Positions 15,145-24,026 of a DNA stretch of 64,000 bases are shown one piece after another (positions within the stretch are counted from its first letter, which is position 1; the number at the start of each line of letters is the position of its first letter). The DNA lies in NCBI GenBank assembly GCA_015064415.1, contig SVSG01000003.1, forward strand, positions 62,001 through 126,000. Direction: 5' to 3'. The translations under genes and the position numbers were made by a program. This DNA comes from Oscillospiraceae bacterium (GTDB lineage: Bacteria > Bacillota > Clostridia > Oscillospirales > CAG-272). Below the pieces are notes generated by a model, which was not told where the DNA came from, ran no database searches, and saw nothing but the letters and a program-made list of their open reading frames with translations.

Positions 15145-17491
15145 ATCCCGCGCGCGGGATATCCTGCGTGTGGGGCACAGGGGATTTTTCAATGCCGGTG
15201 ATCAGCACCGAAAGATCGTCTCTGCCCTCCTCGTCGGCGCGGTTGAGCAAAAGGCGTGCGAAGCGCTCGGCATCGCCGTCCCACTTCGTCATCAGCATGT
15301 CTGCAAGGAAGGGACACTCCTCCTCCCCGCCGCTGACGCCGTCGCTGATCTGCACCAGCACGTCACCCGCCTCCACCTCAAAGGAGAGCTTTTCCGCATC
15401 CAACGCCTCCAGGATCCCGACCGGCGCCGTGCGCGAGAAAAAGCGCGTGATCTGCCCCCTGCGCAACAGATACGTGGGCGCCGCGCCGCATTTATACAGC
15501 GTGGCCGCGCCGCTCACACAGTTGACCTCCAGAAGATCCACCGTGCTGCTGGACTCGTTTTCCCGCTGTCCGCGTGCCGACAGCACGCCGTTGAGCATCC
15601 GCAACGCGGTCTCGGGGCGATTTCCCGCCCGCAAAAGTCTGGAAAGCACCGTGGAGGAAAGTGCGGAGGTCACCGCCGCGCGGTTTCCGCTTCCCATCCC
15701 GTCGCAAAGCAGGACGTAATACGTCCCCGCATCATCCCCGAACACCGCAGAGCTATCCCCGCAATAGCCGCCCTCCTTGCCCCCCTTGGCACGGCTTTGC
15801 TTCACGGTGAAGGCCTGATATGCGATACTTTCCCGAAACAGATAGTCGCAAACACCCTCGCGCTCGGTGATCTCCGCCTCCCCCAAGGTGAACTTGCATA
15901 TTTGCTCCAGCGTGGCGCGCAGCTCGCGTTGCTTGATACGCCGCCCCGGGAGCTTGAGCGCGCGCAACAGGATCTGCCGCCGTCGCTCGCCGCACACCGA
16001 AACGCTTTCCGCCGTGTAGCCCATGCGCTGCAGACGTGCAAAAATGCGTTCGCTTTGCTCCTCGTTCGGCCGAAAATTGCGCTCACCGAACTCCAGCGTG
16101 TCGCTCAGCAATCGCCCCATCGCGGCGTAATCCGTTGCCACCACCGAGGTCTTATCCCCGCGCATGGCTTCCTCAAACATTCTTTGCGCGCCGCCGTTGA
16201 TGCGTTGCAAGATCTGCGGGAGCGCACCGCACCTTGCGACAAGGTCGGGGGAGAGCTGCTCCTTCCCTGCCCGCCCCGCCTGATACAGACGGGCACCCAG
16301 CGCCGCTACGTTCTCCGCCGTGGCGGTATACTCGCTCCCCCAACAGATCTCGCGCTTGGGGCAAGCGGGGCATACCTTGTCAAATTCGCGGTCGCAAAGA
16401 TGGCGCAGATCCAACTGCCCCGGTCGCCTTTGCCTGCCGCCAAGCTCGTATAAAATGCCGGAAAGCTCGGAAAAAGCGTCGGATATCCCGCGCAGGCGCG
16501 CCGCGTTGTGTGCCGCCTCCAGCTCCTTGACCGCCTGCACGCCGTTGCGGCGGCGCTGTGTGGCCAGACGGCGGATCGGCGAGCCCTCTACCAGCCCCGC
16601 GCTATCCCCCGCTAAGAAAAACGCGCCCGCCGTCAGAAGTGAGGGAAGCATACGCGTGATCCCCGCAGAGCCGACCGCGAGGAACGCGTATACGGCGGCC
16701 GTGCCGCACCCCGCAAGGATGCCGCCGCCGCGACTGCTTTTTTGCAAAAGCCCGAACCCAACGCCGCAAAGCAGGATGGTGGGTGCCATCCTGATGTCGA
16801 AGCAAAGCCCCGCCAAAAGTCCCCACGCGCCGCCAAAAAGCGGCCCGTAATGCGCCGCCACCCAGAACGCCGCCAGCGTGCCGCACACAACCGCAGGATA
16901 GATCCCCGCAAGCGACACCGTGCGCAGCGCGAAAATGCCGATCAGCGCAAGCACGGCAACGCCGATCTCACGCGAATAGGTGAAGGGACTTCGCTCGTGC
17001 GGGGAAAACATCCGCGCGATCAAAAACGCGCACAGCGCCGACACCGCCGTGCCAAGCAGGAGCGCCAGCAGATCGTAATAGCGGAACTCGCCGCGAAAAA
17101 GCGCGACCGTGGCCGTAATGAAGGTGGCAAGCGCCGCCCCGAGCGTGCGAAATGACACGCGCTGTGAAAAAATGCCGCCTCCCTTCTCCCCCGTCACCTG
17201 CGGGAAAAAGGAGCACCCAAGACGAAACAGCGCCACAATGCCGACCGCCACCACAGACAGATAATCCCCCGTAACCGTGGCAAACACCGCCGTGCCCAGC
17301 GCCGCCGCGGGGAAAAGCTCGCTCACCCCCGCCGCCAGCGCGACCCCGAACGGGCGCACCCCAAAAAGCAGCTCCGCGCTGCCGAACAGAGCCCCCAGTG
17401 CCGCAAAAAGCAGATAAAAGCACACCTTTTCGATCAGTTGCTCGCGCCCTTTTTTTGCCGCACGTTTTTCTTCTCTTTTTTTCCTTTGCAT
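15143..17491 (-). CDS. spoIIE: Stage II sporulation protein E (PP2C phosphatase)
   Basis: The 782-residue protein has a basic N-terminus, a membrane domain of about ten segments (roughly residues 20-310), and a central domain with a CPACPKREICW Cys motif. A C-terminal PP2C phosphatase domain shows LLCDGMGSGNRA and LVQISDGVSGG with metal-binding Asp residues. SpoIIE dephosphorylates SpoIIAA to activate sigma-F in the forespore and localises to the polar septum. It marks the organism as an endospore former. AAAAGGAGGG precedes the ATG. A TACAAT box lies at about 17515-17520 (minus strand), but I see no matching -35 at normal distance. In Bacillus this gene is controlled by Spo0A with an unusual spacer. 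Confidence 0.96.
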   Translation of the reverse strand: MQRKKREEKRAAKKGREQLIEKVCFYLLFAALGALFGSAELLFGVRPFGVALAAGVSELFPAAALGTAVFATVTGDYLSVVAVGIVALFRLGCSFFPQVTGEKGGGIFSQRVSFRTLGAALATFITATVALFRGEFRYYDLLALLLGTAVSALCAFLIARMFSPHERSPFTYSREIGVAVLALIGIFALRTVSLAGIYPAVVCGTLAAFWVAAHYGPLFGGAWGLLAGLCFDIRMAPTILLCGVGFGLLQKSSRGGGILAGCGTAAVYAFLAVGSAGITRMLPSLLTAGAFFLAGDSAGLVEGSPIRRLATQRRRNGVQAVKELEAAHNAARLRGISDAFSELSGILYELGGRQRRPGQLDLRHLCDREFDKVCPACPKREICWGSEYTATAENVAALGARLYQAGRAGKEQLSPDLVARCGALPQILQRINGGAQRMFEEAMRGDKTSVVATDYAAMGRLLSDTLEFGERNFRPNEEQSERIFARLQRMGYTAESVSVCGERRRQILLRALKLPGRRIKQRELRATLEQICKFTLGEAEITEREGVCDYLFRESIAYQAFTVKQSRAKGGKEGGYCGDSSAVFGDDAGTYYVLLCDGMGSGNRAAVTSALSSTVLSRLLRAGNRPETALRMLNGVLSARGQRENESSSTVDLLEVNCVSGAATLYKCGAAPTYLLRRGQITRFFSRTAPVGILEALDAEKLSFEVEAGDVLVQISDGVSGGEEECPFLADMLMTKWDGDAERFARLLLNRADEEGRDDLSVLITGIEKSPVPHTQDIPRAG

Positions 17492-17700
17492 GCCGCAACC
17501 CTCCTTTTTTTCTTATTGTAGCGCGCCGCGCGGGAAAAAGGTGGCGCATCCCGCCGCCGAAAAAGCACTCTTTTTGCAAAAACGGCACCCATCGGCAGCA
17601 AAAAAGGCAAATGGGCACGCTTCCCGTCAAAAAAAGAGACACGGTTGTTGACATACGGGTGCTACCTTATGCATAGAATAAAAGTTTTTTCAAAAAGGGC

Positions 17701-17729
17701 TTTTCTGCGGCCGTTTTTTGTGATATACT
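17701..17729 (+). promoter_or_regulatory. Extended -10 promoter of the SLOG-family gene
   Basis: TGATATACT (17721-17729) is an extended -10 element. A weak -35 (TTTTCT, 17701-17706) lies 17 bases upstream. Confidence 0.65.
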
Positions 17730-17757
17730 GTAGGTATCACGAAAAAGGAGGGTGAAA

Positions 17758-18234
17758 ATGACTGTCTGTTGCTTCACGGGGCACCGTGTCATTCCTTACG
17801 GGAAGCGCACCGAGCTTGCCGCCATTCTGGATAAGCGCATCGCCGCCCTTTTTGACGTGGGCTTTACCGAATTCCGCGCAGGCGGCGCGCTGGGCTTCGA
17901 TACGCTGGCCGCAGAGCGCGTGCTTGCCTTCCGTCGATCTCACCCCTCCTGCCACCTGCACCTGTATCTGCCCTGCCACGATCATCACAAGGGCTGGAGC
18001 GCGCATGACCGCGCCGTTTTTGAGGAGATCCGCGACGCGGCCGACAGCGTCACTTACGTGCGCGAGCATTACACCCCCGATTGCATGCACGCGCGCAACC
18101 GCGCGCTGGTGGACGGCAGTGACCTTTGCATCGCCTATTTAACGACCAACCGCGGCGGCACGCTTTACACCGCCTCCTACGCCTTAAAAAAGGGCGTGCA
18201 TTTCATCAATCTCGCCGATGAAATGCCGACGTAA
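17758..18234 (+). CDS. SLOG-family protein (YpsA/DUF1273-like)
   Basis: The 158-residue protein starts with CCFTGHR, the opening motif of the YpsA/DUF1273 branch of the SLOG (Rossmann-like, nucleotide-ligand-binding) superfamily. It continues with the GGALGFDTLAAE loop and a C-terminal GGTLYTASYA motif. Such proteins may bind a nucleotide or nucleotide-derived signal; YpsA influences cell division in Bacillus, but the biochemical role is unknown. ATG 17758 follows AAGGAGGG. It is a single-gene transcription unit with its own promoter and terminator. Confidence 0.85.
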   Translation: MTVCCFTGHRVIPYGKRTELAAILDKRIAALFDVGFTEFRAGGALGFDTLAAERVLAFRRSHPSCHLHLYLPCHDHHKGWSAHDRAVFEEIRDAADSVTYVREHYTPDCMHARNRALVDGSDLCIAYLTTNRGGTLYTASYALKKGVHFINLADEMPT

Positions 18235-18273
18235 CGTAACAAAAAGGCACCGTACGGTGCCTTTTTGTTACGT
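18234..18273. terminator. Bidirectional terminator
   Basis: A long perfect palindrome is centred on GGCACCGTACGGTGCC with flanking A- and T-runs. It is shared by the SLOG gene (+) and the CHAP-domain gene (-). Confidence 0.92.
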
Positions 18274-19629
18274 TTTTTTCCTCAGCTTATACCACACGGC
18301 AAAAAGGGCGACGCTGAAAAGCGCCACGATCCCGCCCGCCACGCGGGCTGCAAGGGTATAGTCTCTTGGCGGCACCTCAACAAGCGGGGGCGGCAACACG
18401 GGCAAAAGCCCCTCCTCGGGCAACAGCGGCGCGTCCGCGCCCCCCTCGTTTTCCGTATGTTCCCCCTCATTTTCGATACCGTTCGGGGGGATATTTTCCT
18501 CAGGCGCCGACGGCGCCTCTGTGGCGGGCAGCTTTTCCCAAACGGCCGTGAGCAAAAGGTCTGCGGCAGGTAAGCGCTCCGCGTCCGCAAAAGTGCGCCC
18601 CGCCTCGTCCTGCCACGCGACGAAGCTGTATCCCTCGCGCTCAGGGGTGAAGGGGGCCACCGTGGCCGCGTCCGTGGTGAAAAAATCACGCTTGAGCAGG
18701 GTCTTCCCCTCGCTGACGTAGGTCACCGTATGCGAGGCGGGCGCGACGAAATCGGCGTATTCCAGCGATACGTATGCCTCTTTTCCTTGATATTCGATGC
18801 GCCCCCAGCCGTTTTTGACCGCGCTCACGCGGATCAGCTCGCCCTCGTCAAGCTGCCCCTTTTTGGTGGAGGAAGCGTTGGCGGCACCGCGCACGTTCAG
18901 AAAATCATAGGTCACAACGTAGTACCCCGCCGTTACGTCCTCGTGCTTGGTGCGACTGATCGCGCTTGCAGTTTTTTCGTATGCAGGTCTGCCGTATCCC
19001 ACAATGTAGCTATCCGTCAGGGCGTAATTGCGCAAAGCGACCTGCCCCGAGGAGTTCCCCTCCACAGTATAAACGCGCCCGCCCTTGACAAAGCGCACCA
19101 GCCCCACGTGATCCGAGGCACGCGTCACCCCCGCCGAGCGGAAGAAGATCAGATCCCCCATTTTCGGAGTGTGCGCGGCACGCGCGGTATACTGCCCCCG
19201 CTCGCGCAGGGCCTCGACCCAGAGCGTACAGCTGGCGAAAAGGCCGCCCGCGCTCTCCCCCTCGCCCGCTTGCACCAGGCACCAGCTCACAAACGCCGCG
19301 CACCACGCGTAAGAATAAGAGCCGCCGACCTTGCCCAGCGCGTAATTATATTCGGTATAATTCCCGTTTCCGCTGCCACCGCCGCCGTAGTCCGCACTAC
19401 CGTTCCCCTCGTGATAGCCGTACTGCGAAAGCGCCGCAGACAAGGTATCAAAGGCGCCGCTTCCCGTGTGGGGGAGCTGTAACAGGTTTTGATAGTATGT
19501 AGACTTCCGATAGGCGCTTGACACCGTATAGCTTGGCGTGATGGCCGCCGCGCAAGGGGTAAGAAGCGCGCAAAGCATAAGGCACGCTGCAAGAAAACGG
19601 GTGGCGTGCAATAAGTTCCTTTTTTTCAT
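18268..19629 (-). CDS. Secreted, membrane-anchored CHAP-domain protein with SH3 and InlB-type repeat
   Basis: The 453-residue protein starts with a signal peptide (MKKRNLLHATRF, hydrophobic core, cleavage after CAAA). The CHAP amidase/peptidase domain follows, with catalytic Cys in AWCAAFVSWC (about residue 110) and His in ASDHVGLV. Next come a bacterial SH3 domain (YDFLNVRGAANASS) and a Listeria-Bacteroides (InlB B) type repeat with GYSFVAWQDEAG. After a Glu/Pro-rich linker, a C-terminal membrane helix ends in basic residues. It is probably a cell-surface peptidoglycan hydrolase. ATG 19629 has AAAGGAGA upstream; the longer frame to 19827 is not supported. Confidence 0.88.
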   Translation of the reverse strand: MKKRNLLHATRFLAACLMLCALLTPCAAAITPSYTVSSAYRKSTYYQNLLQLPHTGSGAFDTLSAALSQYGYHEGNGSADYGGGGSGNGNYTEYNYALGKVGGSYSYAWCAAFVSWCLVQAGEGESAGGLFASCTLWVEALRERGQYTARAAHTPKMGDLIFFRSAGVTRASDHVGLVRFVKGGRVYTVEGNSSGQVALRNYALTDSYIVGYGRPAYEKTASAISRTKHEDVTAGYYVVTYDFLNVRGAANASSTKKGQLDEGELIRVSAVKNGWGRIEYQGKEAYVSLEYADFVAPASHTVTYVSEGKTLLKRDFFTTDAATVAPFTPEREGYSFVAWQDEAGRTFADAERLPAADLLLTAVWEKLPATEAPSAPEENIPPNGIENEGEHTENEGGADAPLLPEEGLLPVLPPPLVEVPPRDYTLAARVAGGIVALFSVALFAVWYKLRKKT

Positions 19630-19651
19630 AGCAATGTCTCCTTTCCCCTCT

Positions 19652-19681
19652 ATTTTACCATATCCCACATGCCCCTTGCAA
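19652..19681 (-). promoter_or_regulatory. Promoter of the CHAP-domain gene
   Basis: On the minus strand TTGCAA (19676-19681) and TAAAAT (19652-19657) are 18 bases apart. Confidence 0.6.
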
Positions 19682-19742
19682 ATGTAAATGTTGGAAAAGC
19701 CCCCAAACGGTATGAGTTTTTCGCGTTTTTTGCCCCGCTCCC

Positions 19743-19771
19743 TTGACGGACGGCGGAAAATGAGATATACT
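19743..19771 (+). promoter_or_regulatory. Sigma-A promoter of the acetyltransferase-dinB operon
   Basis: TTGACG (19743-19748) and TATACT (19766-19771) are 17 bases apart, and a full AAGGAGGTGA ribosome site follows at 19787. Confidence 0.85.
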
Positions 19772-19802
19772 AATAAGTGAAGAAAAAAGGAGGTGACGTC
19801 AA

Positions 19803-20537
19803 GTGAAAGATCTGTATCTGGCCGCACGGCGTTTGTATGAGGAAGCGTTTCCCATGGAGGATGCCGCCTTTACCGACGCGCTGTTTGCCCTTTGCTTCCC
19901 CCACCATCTTGTTGCCATGAGCGAGGGGGGCGAGCTTTGCTCGATGCTGTTTGCCGTGCCCTATCCCATCCAGGGTGCAGACGGCCCCATCACGGCGCAT
20001 TATCTGTACGCCGTTGCCACCGCCAAGGCGCACCGCGGCAAGGGCTATGCCAAAAGACTGTTGCAGGGTGTGGCCTCGCGCGGCACGCCCGTGTTTTTGC
20101 GCCCGATGTCCCCCTCACTTTTCGATTTTTACAAAAGCGCGGGCTTTACCCCCTTCTCCCCCCACCGTGAGTGGAGCGGCGAGGCGATGGCAGAACAGAC
20201 AAGCGCCCTTCGTCACCTCTCCCCCGAGGAATATCTCACCGTGCGCGACGGCTTTTTACAACCGCCCTTTTGCCGCATGACCCCCGCGTTTTTGTCGCTT
20301 TCCTTCTCGATTGGGGGTGCCGTGGGCATGGAGGGGAAATTTGCCGCGCTCTATGAAAAAAACGCGGAGACCGTGTTTTTCAAGGAGTGGTGGGGAGACC
20401 CCGATCTCGCCCCCCGTGCGGCCGCGTTTCTTGGCGCCAAGCGCTTTTTTGCGCGCACAAGTGACAAAAACGGCACACCCTTTGGCATGGGCATCAACGT
20501 CCCGCAGGATACCGTTTTCCTGGCGGCCATGGATTGA
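19803..20537 (+). CDS. GNAT-family N-acetyltransferase
   Basis: The 244-residue protein has a GNAT fold with the acetyl-CoA-binding motif HRGKGYAKRLLQG near residue 80, preceded by HYLYAVATAKA. The C-terminal half is an extension without a motif I recognise. The start codon is GTG at 19803, chosen because AAGGAGGTGA lies 6 bases before it; no in-frame ATG is well placed. It is co-transcribed with dinB, which starts 1 base after its stop. The acceptor substrate is unknown. Confidence 0.85.
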   Translation: MKDLYLAARRLYEEAFPMEDAAFTDALFALCFPHHLVAMSEGGELCSMLFAVPYPIQGADGPITAHYLYAVATAKAHRGKGYAKRLLQGVASRGTPVFLRPMSPSLFDFYKSAGFTPFSPHREWSGEAMAEQTSALRHLSPEEYLTVRDGFLQPPFCRMTPAFLSLSFSIGGAVGMEGKFAALYEKNAETVFFKEWWGDPDLAPRAAAFLGAKRFFARTSDKNGTPFGMGINVPQDTVFLAAMD

Positions 20538-20538
20538 T

Positions 20539-21768
20539 ATGACAGACCGCGTGATATTGCACTGCGACTGCAACGGCTTTTTCGCCTCTGTGGAAACACT
20601 GCTTGACCCCACCCTTGCAGACGTGCCGATGGCAGTCACGGGAGACCCGAACAGCCGCCACGGCATCATTCTTGCCAAAAACGAGAAGGCCAAGGCCTTT
20701 GGCATTCAGACCGCCGAGACCATTTACAGCGCAAAGCAAAAATGCCCGCAGCTGGTCTGCGTGCTTTCCCACCACAGAAAATACGAGGAGATCTCCCAAA
20801 AGGTCAATCAGATCTATCTGGATTACACCGATCTTGTCGACCCCTTCGGCATTGACGAATCCTTTCTGGACGTCACGGGCAGCATGAAGCTGTTCGGCTG
20901 TACGCCAAAAGAGCTGGCGGACCGCATCCGCGCACGTGTGAAACGCGAGATCGGCATCACCATTTCGGTGGGGGTCAGCTTTTGCCGTGTGTTTGCCAAG
21001 CTTGGCAGTGACTATAAAAAGCCGGATGCCACCACGGTCATCGACCGCGAAAACTACAAGGAGGTGGCGTTTCCGCTACCCGTTTCGGCACTTTTGTTTG
21101 CGGGGCGCCGCACAACGGAGGCGTTGCGCTCGCTCGGCATCCTTACCATCGGCCAGCTGGCGGGGGCAGATCGTGCCCTGCTTGTCGCGCGCCTTGGCGA
21201 GATGGGCGACACGCTGTGGCGCTATGCAAACGGCCTTGACAACGAGCCGGTGCACAGCTTTTATGACCGTCCCGCACCAAAATCGGTGGGCAACGGCATG
21301 ACCTTCCGCCGCGACATTTCGGGCGAGAGCGAGATCCGCTCCGGCGTGATGACACTTTGCGACTCGGTCGCCGCCAGATTGCGGCAGGAGGACAGAAAAG
21401 CCACCGTGGTGCAGGTACAGATCAAAACGCCGGATTTCCGCGTGGTGCAACGCCAATGCACGCTGAAGCGTGCCACATGGTTGCGCGCAGACCTGATCAG
21501 CAACGCCATGGCGCTCATCCGCGCCGCTGTGGGCTACGGCACGGCGATCCGCACGCTGACCATCACCGCCGCGGGACTGGTGCCCCCCGGCGAGACCGAG
21601 GAACAGCTTGACATTTTCAACCTCGCCCCCGAGGAGCCCTCCAAGCAGGAGGCCGTGGAGGACGCCCTTGCCGAGATCCACCGCAAATACGGCAAAGGCA
21701 GTATCACCCTGGGGCTTTACGAAAACCCCGAGATCGGCACCGGCAAGCATCATAAGGGGCATGGATAA
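20539..21768 (+). CDS. dinB: DNA polymerase IV (Y family)
   Basis: The 409-residue protein opens with the Y-family catalytic motif ILHCDCNGFFASVE and has the second acidic motif GIDESFLDVTGS near residue 105. Helix-hairpin-helix and little-finger domains follow (SLGILTIGQLAG). It carries out translesion synthesis. ATG 20539 overlaps no coding sequence but follows the acetyltransferase stop by 1 base, so it likely depends on translational coupling; no strong ribosome site is seen. I saw no clear LexA box at the operon promoter. Confidence 0.94.
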   Translation: MTDRVILHCDCNGFFASVETLLDPTLADVPMAVTGDPNSRHGIILAKNEKAKAFGIQTAETIYSAKQKCPQLVCVLSHHRKYEEISQKVNQIYLDYTDLVDPFGIDESFLDVTGSMKLFGCTPKELADRIRARVKREIGITISVGVSFCRVFAKLGSDYKKPDATTVIDRENYKEVAFPLPVSALLFAGRRTTEALRSLGILTIGQLAGADRALLVARLGEMGDTLWRYANGLDNEPVHSFYDRPAPKSVGNGMTFRRDISGESEIRSGVMTLCDSVAARLRQEDRKATVVQVQIKTPDFRVVQRQCTLKRATWLRADLISNAMALIRAAVGYGTAIRTLTITAAGLVPPGETEEQLDIFNLAPEEPSKQEAVEDALAEIHRKYGKGSITLGLYENPEIGTGKHHKGHG

Positions 21769-21845
21769 AAAAACCGAGGCATATGAGCCGTATTTTTTAA
21801 GTATAGCTTTAGCCCATAGGATAGCAACCAAGCAAGCAGTTATCG

Positions 21846-21985
21846 CCGAAGGCTCCCTCCGGGAGGGAGCTGGCGAGCGAATGCGAGACTGAAGGAGAGC
21901 GCGTTACCGTAAGCTCTTGCGCATTTTTAGGTTGCGCGGGCTCCTTCCACCACTTCGTGGTCCCCCTCCCTCCCGGAGGGAGGCA
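21846..21985. repeat. Dispersed intergenic repeat, type B copy 2 (composite)
   Basis: GGCTCCCTCCGGGAGGGAGC is followed by TGGCGAGCGAATGCGAGAC and GAAGGAG, and the element ends near 21985 with CCCTCCCGGAGGGAGG. The arms can pair across about 90 bases. It is the same family as 6989-7050. Confidence 0.65.
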
Positions 21986-22042
21986 TATTTAGTTCACCCG
22001 GAAATGCGCACTTACCCACCGCCGAATGCAGCGGTGTAACAG

Positions 22043-22082
22043 AAAACAGCCGTTATGGGATCAAATCCATAACGGCTGTTTT
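22043..22082 (+). terminator. Terminator after dinB
   Basis: A 16-bp stem AAAACAGCCGTTATGG/CCATAACGGCTGTTTT has an 8-base loop and ends in a short T-run. Confidence 0.8.
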
Positions 22083-22097
22083 ACTGTCCTTTAGCAC

Positions 22098-22122
22098 CCG
22101 AGGCATATGCCTCGGTTTTTTT
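22098..22122 (+). terminator. Second terminator-like hairpin
   Basis: The perfect palindrome CCGAGGCATATGCCTCGG is followed by seven T on the + strand, just before the convergent membrane-protein gene. Confidence 0.8.
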
Positions 22123-22123
22123 A

Positions 22124-23158
22124 TCAGATCAACATGATCGCGATGAAAGTAGCGATCGCGCACAGCAGCCAGAGCGCCGATGACAGCGCCAGCGCGTACC
22201 AATGCACGGGGCGCTTCAGTTTCCCCGAACGCGGCAGCACCAGCCCAAACACAAGCGGCAGGATCGGCAGCAGGATGGCGAAGATCACAAACAGGACCTT
22301 GAAGGCAACGACGCTGTTTTTTTCCATCTCGTCGTAATCTATCGGCTCGTCATCACCATAGTAGTCATCTTCCCAGTTCGCATTCTCATCAAGGAACGTT
22401 ATTTTAAGCGGCGCAAGCCCCTTCAGATCCTTTTGAAAGGAGGCGGCTGTGTCCTCTCGCAGCTGATACAGCGTGACCATGGCACTCGTCTCAAACACGT
22501 CATCCTGATTTCCGTATCTGCTGCCCTCAAGATCCAGGTAATAATAACCGTCCGTCAGCTTGAAAACGATCCCGAACCGCATCAGAAAGCTGTTCGTTCT
22601 GTCCGTGCCGGCGATAAAGTAATACGGAGTGTCGGCAAGCGATTTACCGCTCAGCATTTGCTTCTTCACGTCGCTTGCCCCCACGTGCGCTTGCAGGGTG
22701 GACAGCGTCTTGGCACCGGTCAGGGCGCGGTTCCAGTCCGCATCCACGATCAGATAGGTGGCAACGTCACCCTCCAGAAGGCCGTTGAGCAGCTTTTTCC
22801 CCTCTTTGGTGGCGTAAATATAGTTTCCATATTTCTCGCTTTTCACCCACAGCCATTCCCCATGCTGATTGTCGGATATCAGCGTGGCCTCCACGTATTC
22901 CCCGTCGCTGTTGATCGGACGGAAGGGGATGGTATTGGCAAAGTAGTAACGCGTGGCGGGATTGATGGCGATCGCCCCCTTTTCATCGTCCCAGTAAAAC
23001 GTGTAGGTCTTGCCGTTGCCGTCGATCCGTTGGCAATCCTTTGACAGCGTCCATTGCACGTACGGCTCGGTCTCGGCGGCGGCAGCAAAGCAGAAAAAGG
23101 GCAGCAAAAAGAAGGCGCAAAGCAGCAAAAGAAGTGTGTGTTTCAAAAGATTTCTCAT
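22124..23158 (-). CDS. Exported membrane-anchored protein of unknown function
   Basis: The 344-residue protein has a signal peptide (MRNLLKHTLLLLLCAFF), an extracellular domain rich in aromatic residues with an acidic stretch NWEDDYYGDDEPIDYDE near residue 270, and two membrane helices at the C-terminus. I recognise no family. It is the last gene of the GntR-ABC operon, 13 bases after the permease stop, with AGGGGG before the ATG. It is therefore likely to work with that transporter or share its inducer. No catalytic motif is apparent. Confidence 0.75.
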   Translation of the reverse strand: MRNLLKHTLLLLLCAFFLLPFFCFAAAAETEPYVQWTLSKDCQRIDGNGKTYTFYWDDEKGAIAINPATRYYFANTIPFRPINSDGEYVEATLISDNQHGEWLWVKSEKYGNYIYATKEGKKLLNGLLEGDVATYLIVDADWNRALTGAKTLSTLQAHVGASDVKKQMLSGKSLADTPYYFIAGTDRTNSFLMRFGIVFKLTDGYYYLDLEGSRYGNQDDVFETSAMVTLYQLREDTAASFQKDLKGLAPLKITFLDENANWEDDYYGDDEPIDYDEMEKNSVVAFKVLFVIFAILLPILPLVFGLVLPRSGKLKRPVHWYALALSSALWLLCAIATFIAIMLI

Positions 23159-23171
23159 ACCGTCTACCCCC

Positions 23172-24026
23172 TTATGCCAAATTCAGCTTGTGATCAAGCT
23201 TATCCTGCGTGATGCAGTAAAAGAACACGGAAAGCGTCAGGAAAACAAGCGTCACAAGCAAGAAGAGCATGGCGAACAGCACCTTGCCCTCGGTCAGCGT
23301 GCATTTGCCAAGAATTGCCACAAGACCGGGAAACATCAAACCGCCCGCAAGACCGAACAAAAGCTGGGTCGCGAGGGAAAGCACGCTGTTGACACCGTAA
23401 TAAATGCCGATGCCCGCCAGCAGCTTCCATTTCTTGGCGATCACGGCGCCGACCGTGATGCAAAAATGCACAAGGCAGATCTGAAAAAGCGTAGCGCAAA
23501 GCAGAAGAAGCATCAGCTCCGGCACGTAAAGCAAAAGCATTGCACCGAACCCCTCCCACAAGGCGGAGAAAACGTTGCCAAGCGCTTGGAAAAGCATGGG
23601 ATTGATCACGGGATACTCCGCGGTGGCGGGGGGCGCGATCAGGAAAAAGAGTAAGATACAAAGCACAAGCAAAATGCCCTGTGCCACGTGCCAGATCAGC
23701 TCGTTGCAAATTTTGGAAAGCAACAGCGTGCGGCGCTTGACGGGCAACGTGAAGGTCAGATACCCCTGATCCGAGAAAAAGTGCGAATAAAACCGCCAGT
23801 ACAAAAGGATGGTCGTCACCAGGGTGCCCGCACCCATGGCAAGCACGTAAGGAACAAAATACAGCCCGCAAACGATCGCCAAAAGGGCCTGCAGCTCCTC
23901 AGCCGCGGCAAGCGTGCCGCGCAGCAAAAACGCGCCGAGCAACGTGGCACCCACAAGCGCCACGGCAACGATCCACCACCACCGCCACACGTAGGCGAGA
24001 TCATATTTCAACAATTTACGGAACAT
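23172..24026 (-). CDS. ABC transporter permease (membrane subunit)
   Basis: The 284-residue protein has a short cytoplasmic start (MFRKLLKYDLAYVWRWW) and six predicted membrane segments, with no other domain. ATG 24026 is preceded by GGAGGTG and lies inside the end of the ATPase gene (11-base overlap). The longer frame to 24161 only shadows the ATPase gene. It pairs with the ATPase encoded upstream. The type resembles the YtrC/YtrD and ABC-2-like permeases that accompany GntR regulators. The substrate is unknown; cell-envelope stress or peptide antibiotics are possible given YtrA relatives. Confidence 0.82.
   Translation of the reverse strand: MFRKLLKYDLAYVWRWWWIVAVALVGATLLGAFLLRGTLAAAEELQALLAIVCGLYFVPYVLAMGAGTLVTTILLYWRFYSHFFSDQGYLTFTLPVKRRTLLLSKICNELIWHVAQGILLVLCILLFFLIAPPATAEYPVINPMLFQALGNVFSALWEGFGAMLLLYVPELMLLLLCATLFQICLVHFCITVGAVIAKKWKLLAGIGIYYGVNSVLSLATQLLFGLAGGLMFPGLVAILGKCTLTEGKVLFAMLFLLVTLVFLTLSVFFYCITQDKLDHKLNLA

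Larger units (their letters stand above)
21769..22123. other. Intergenic region with repeats and terminators
   Basis: These 355 bases contain no supported gene. They hold an A/T-rich stretch, a type B palindromic repeat (21846-21985) and two terminator-like hairpins (22043-22082 and 22098-22122). The segment CCGAGGCATAT occurs twice, near 21775 and 22098. Confidence 0.7.
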
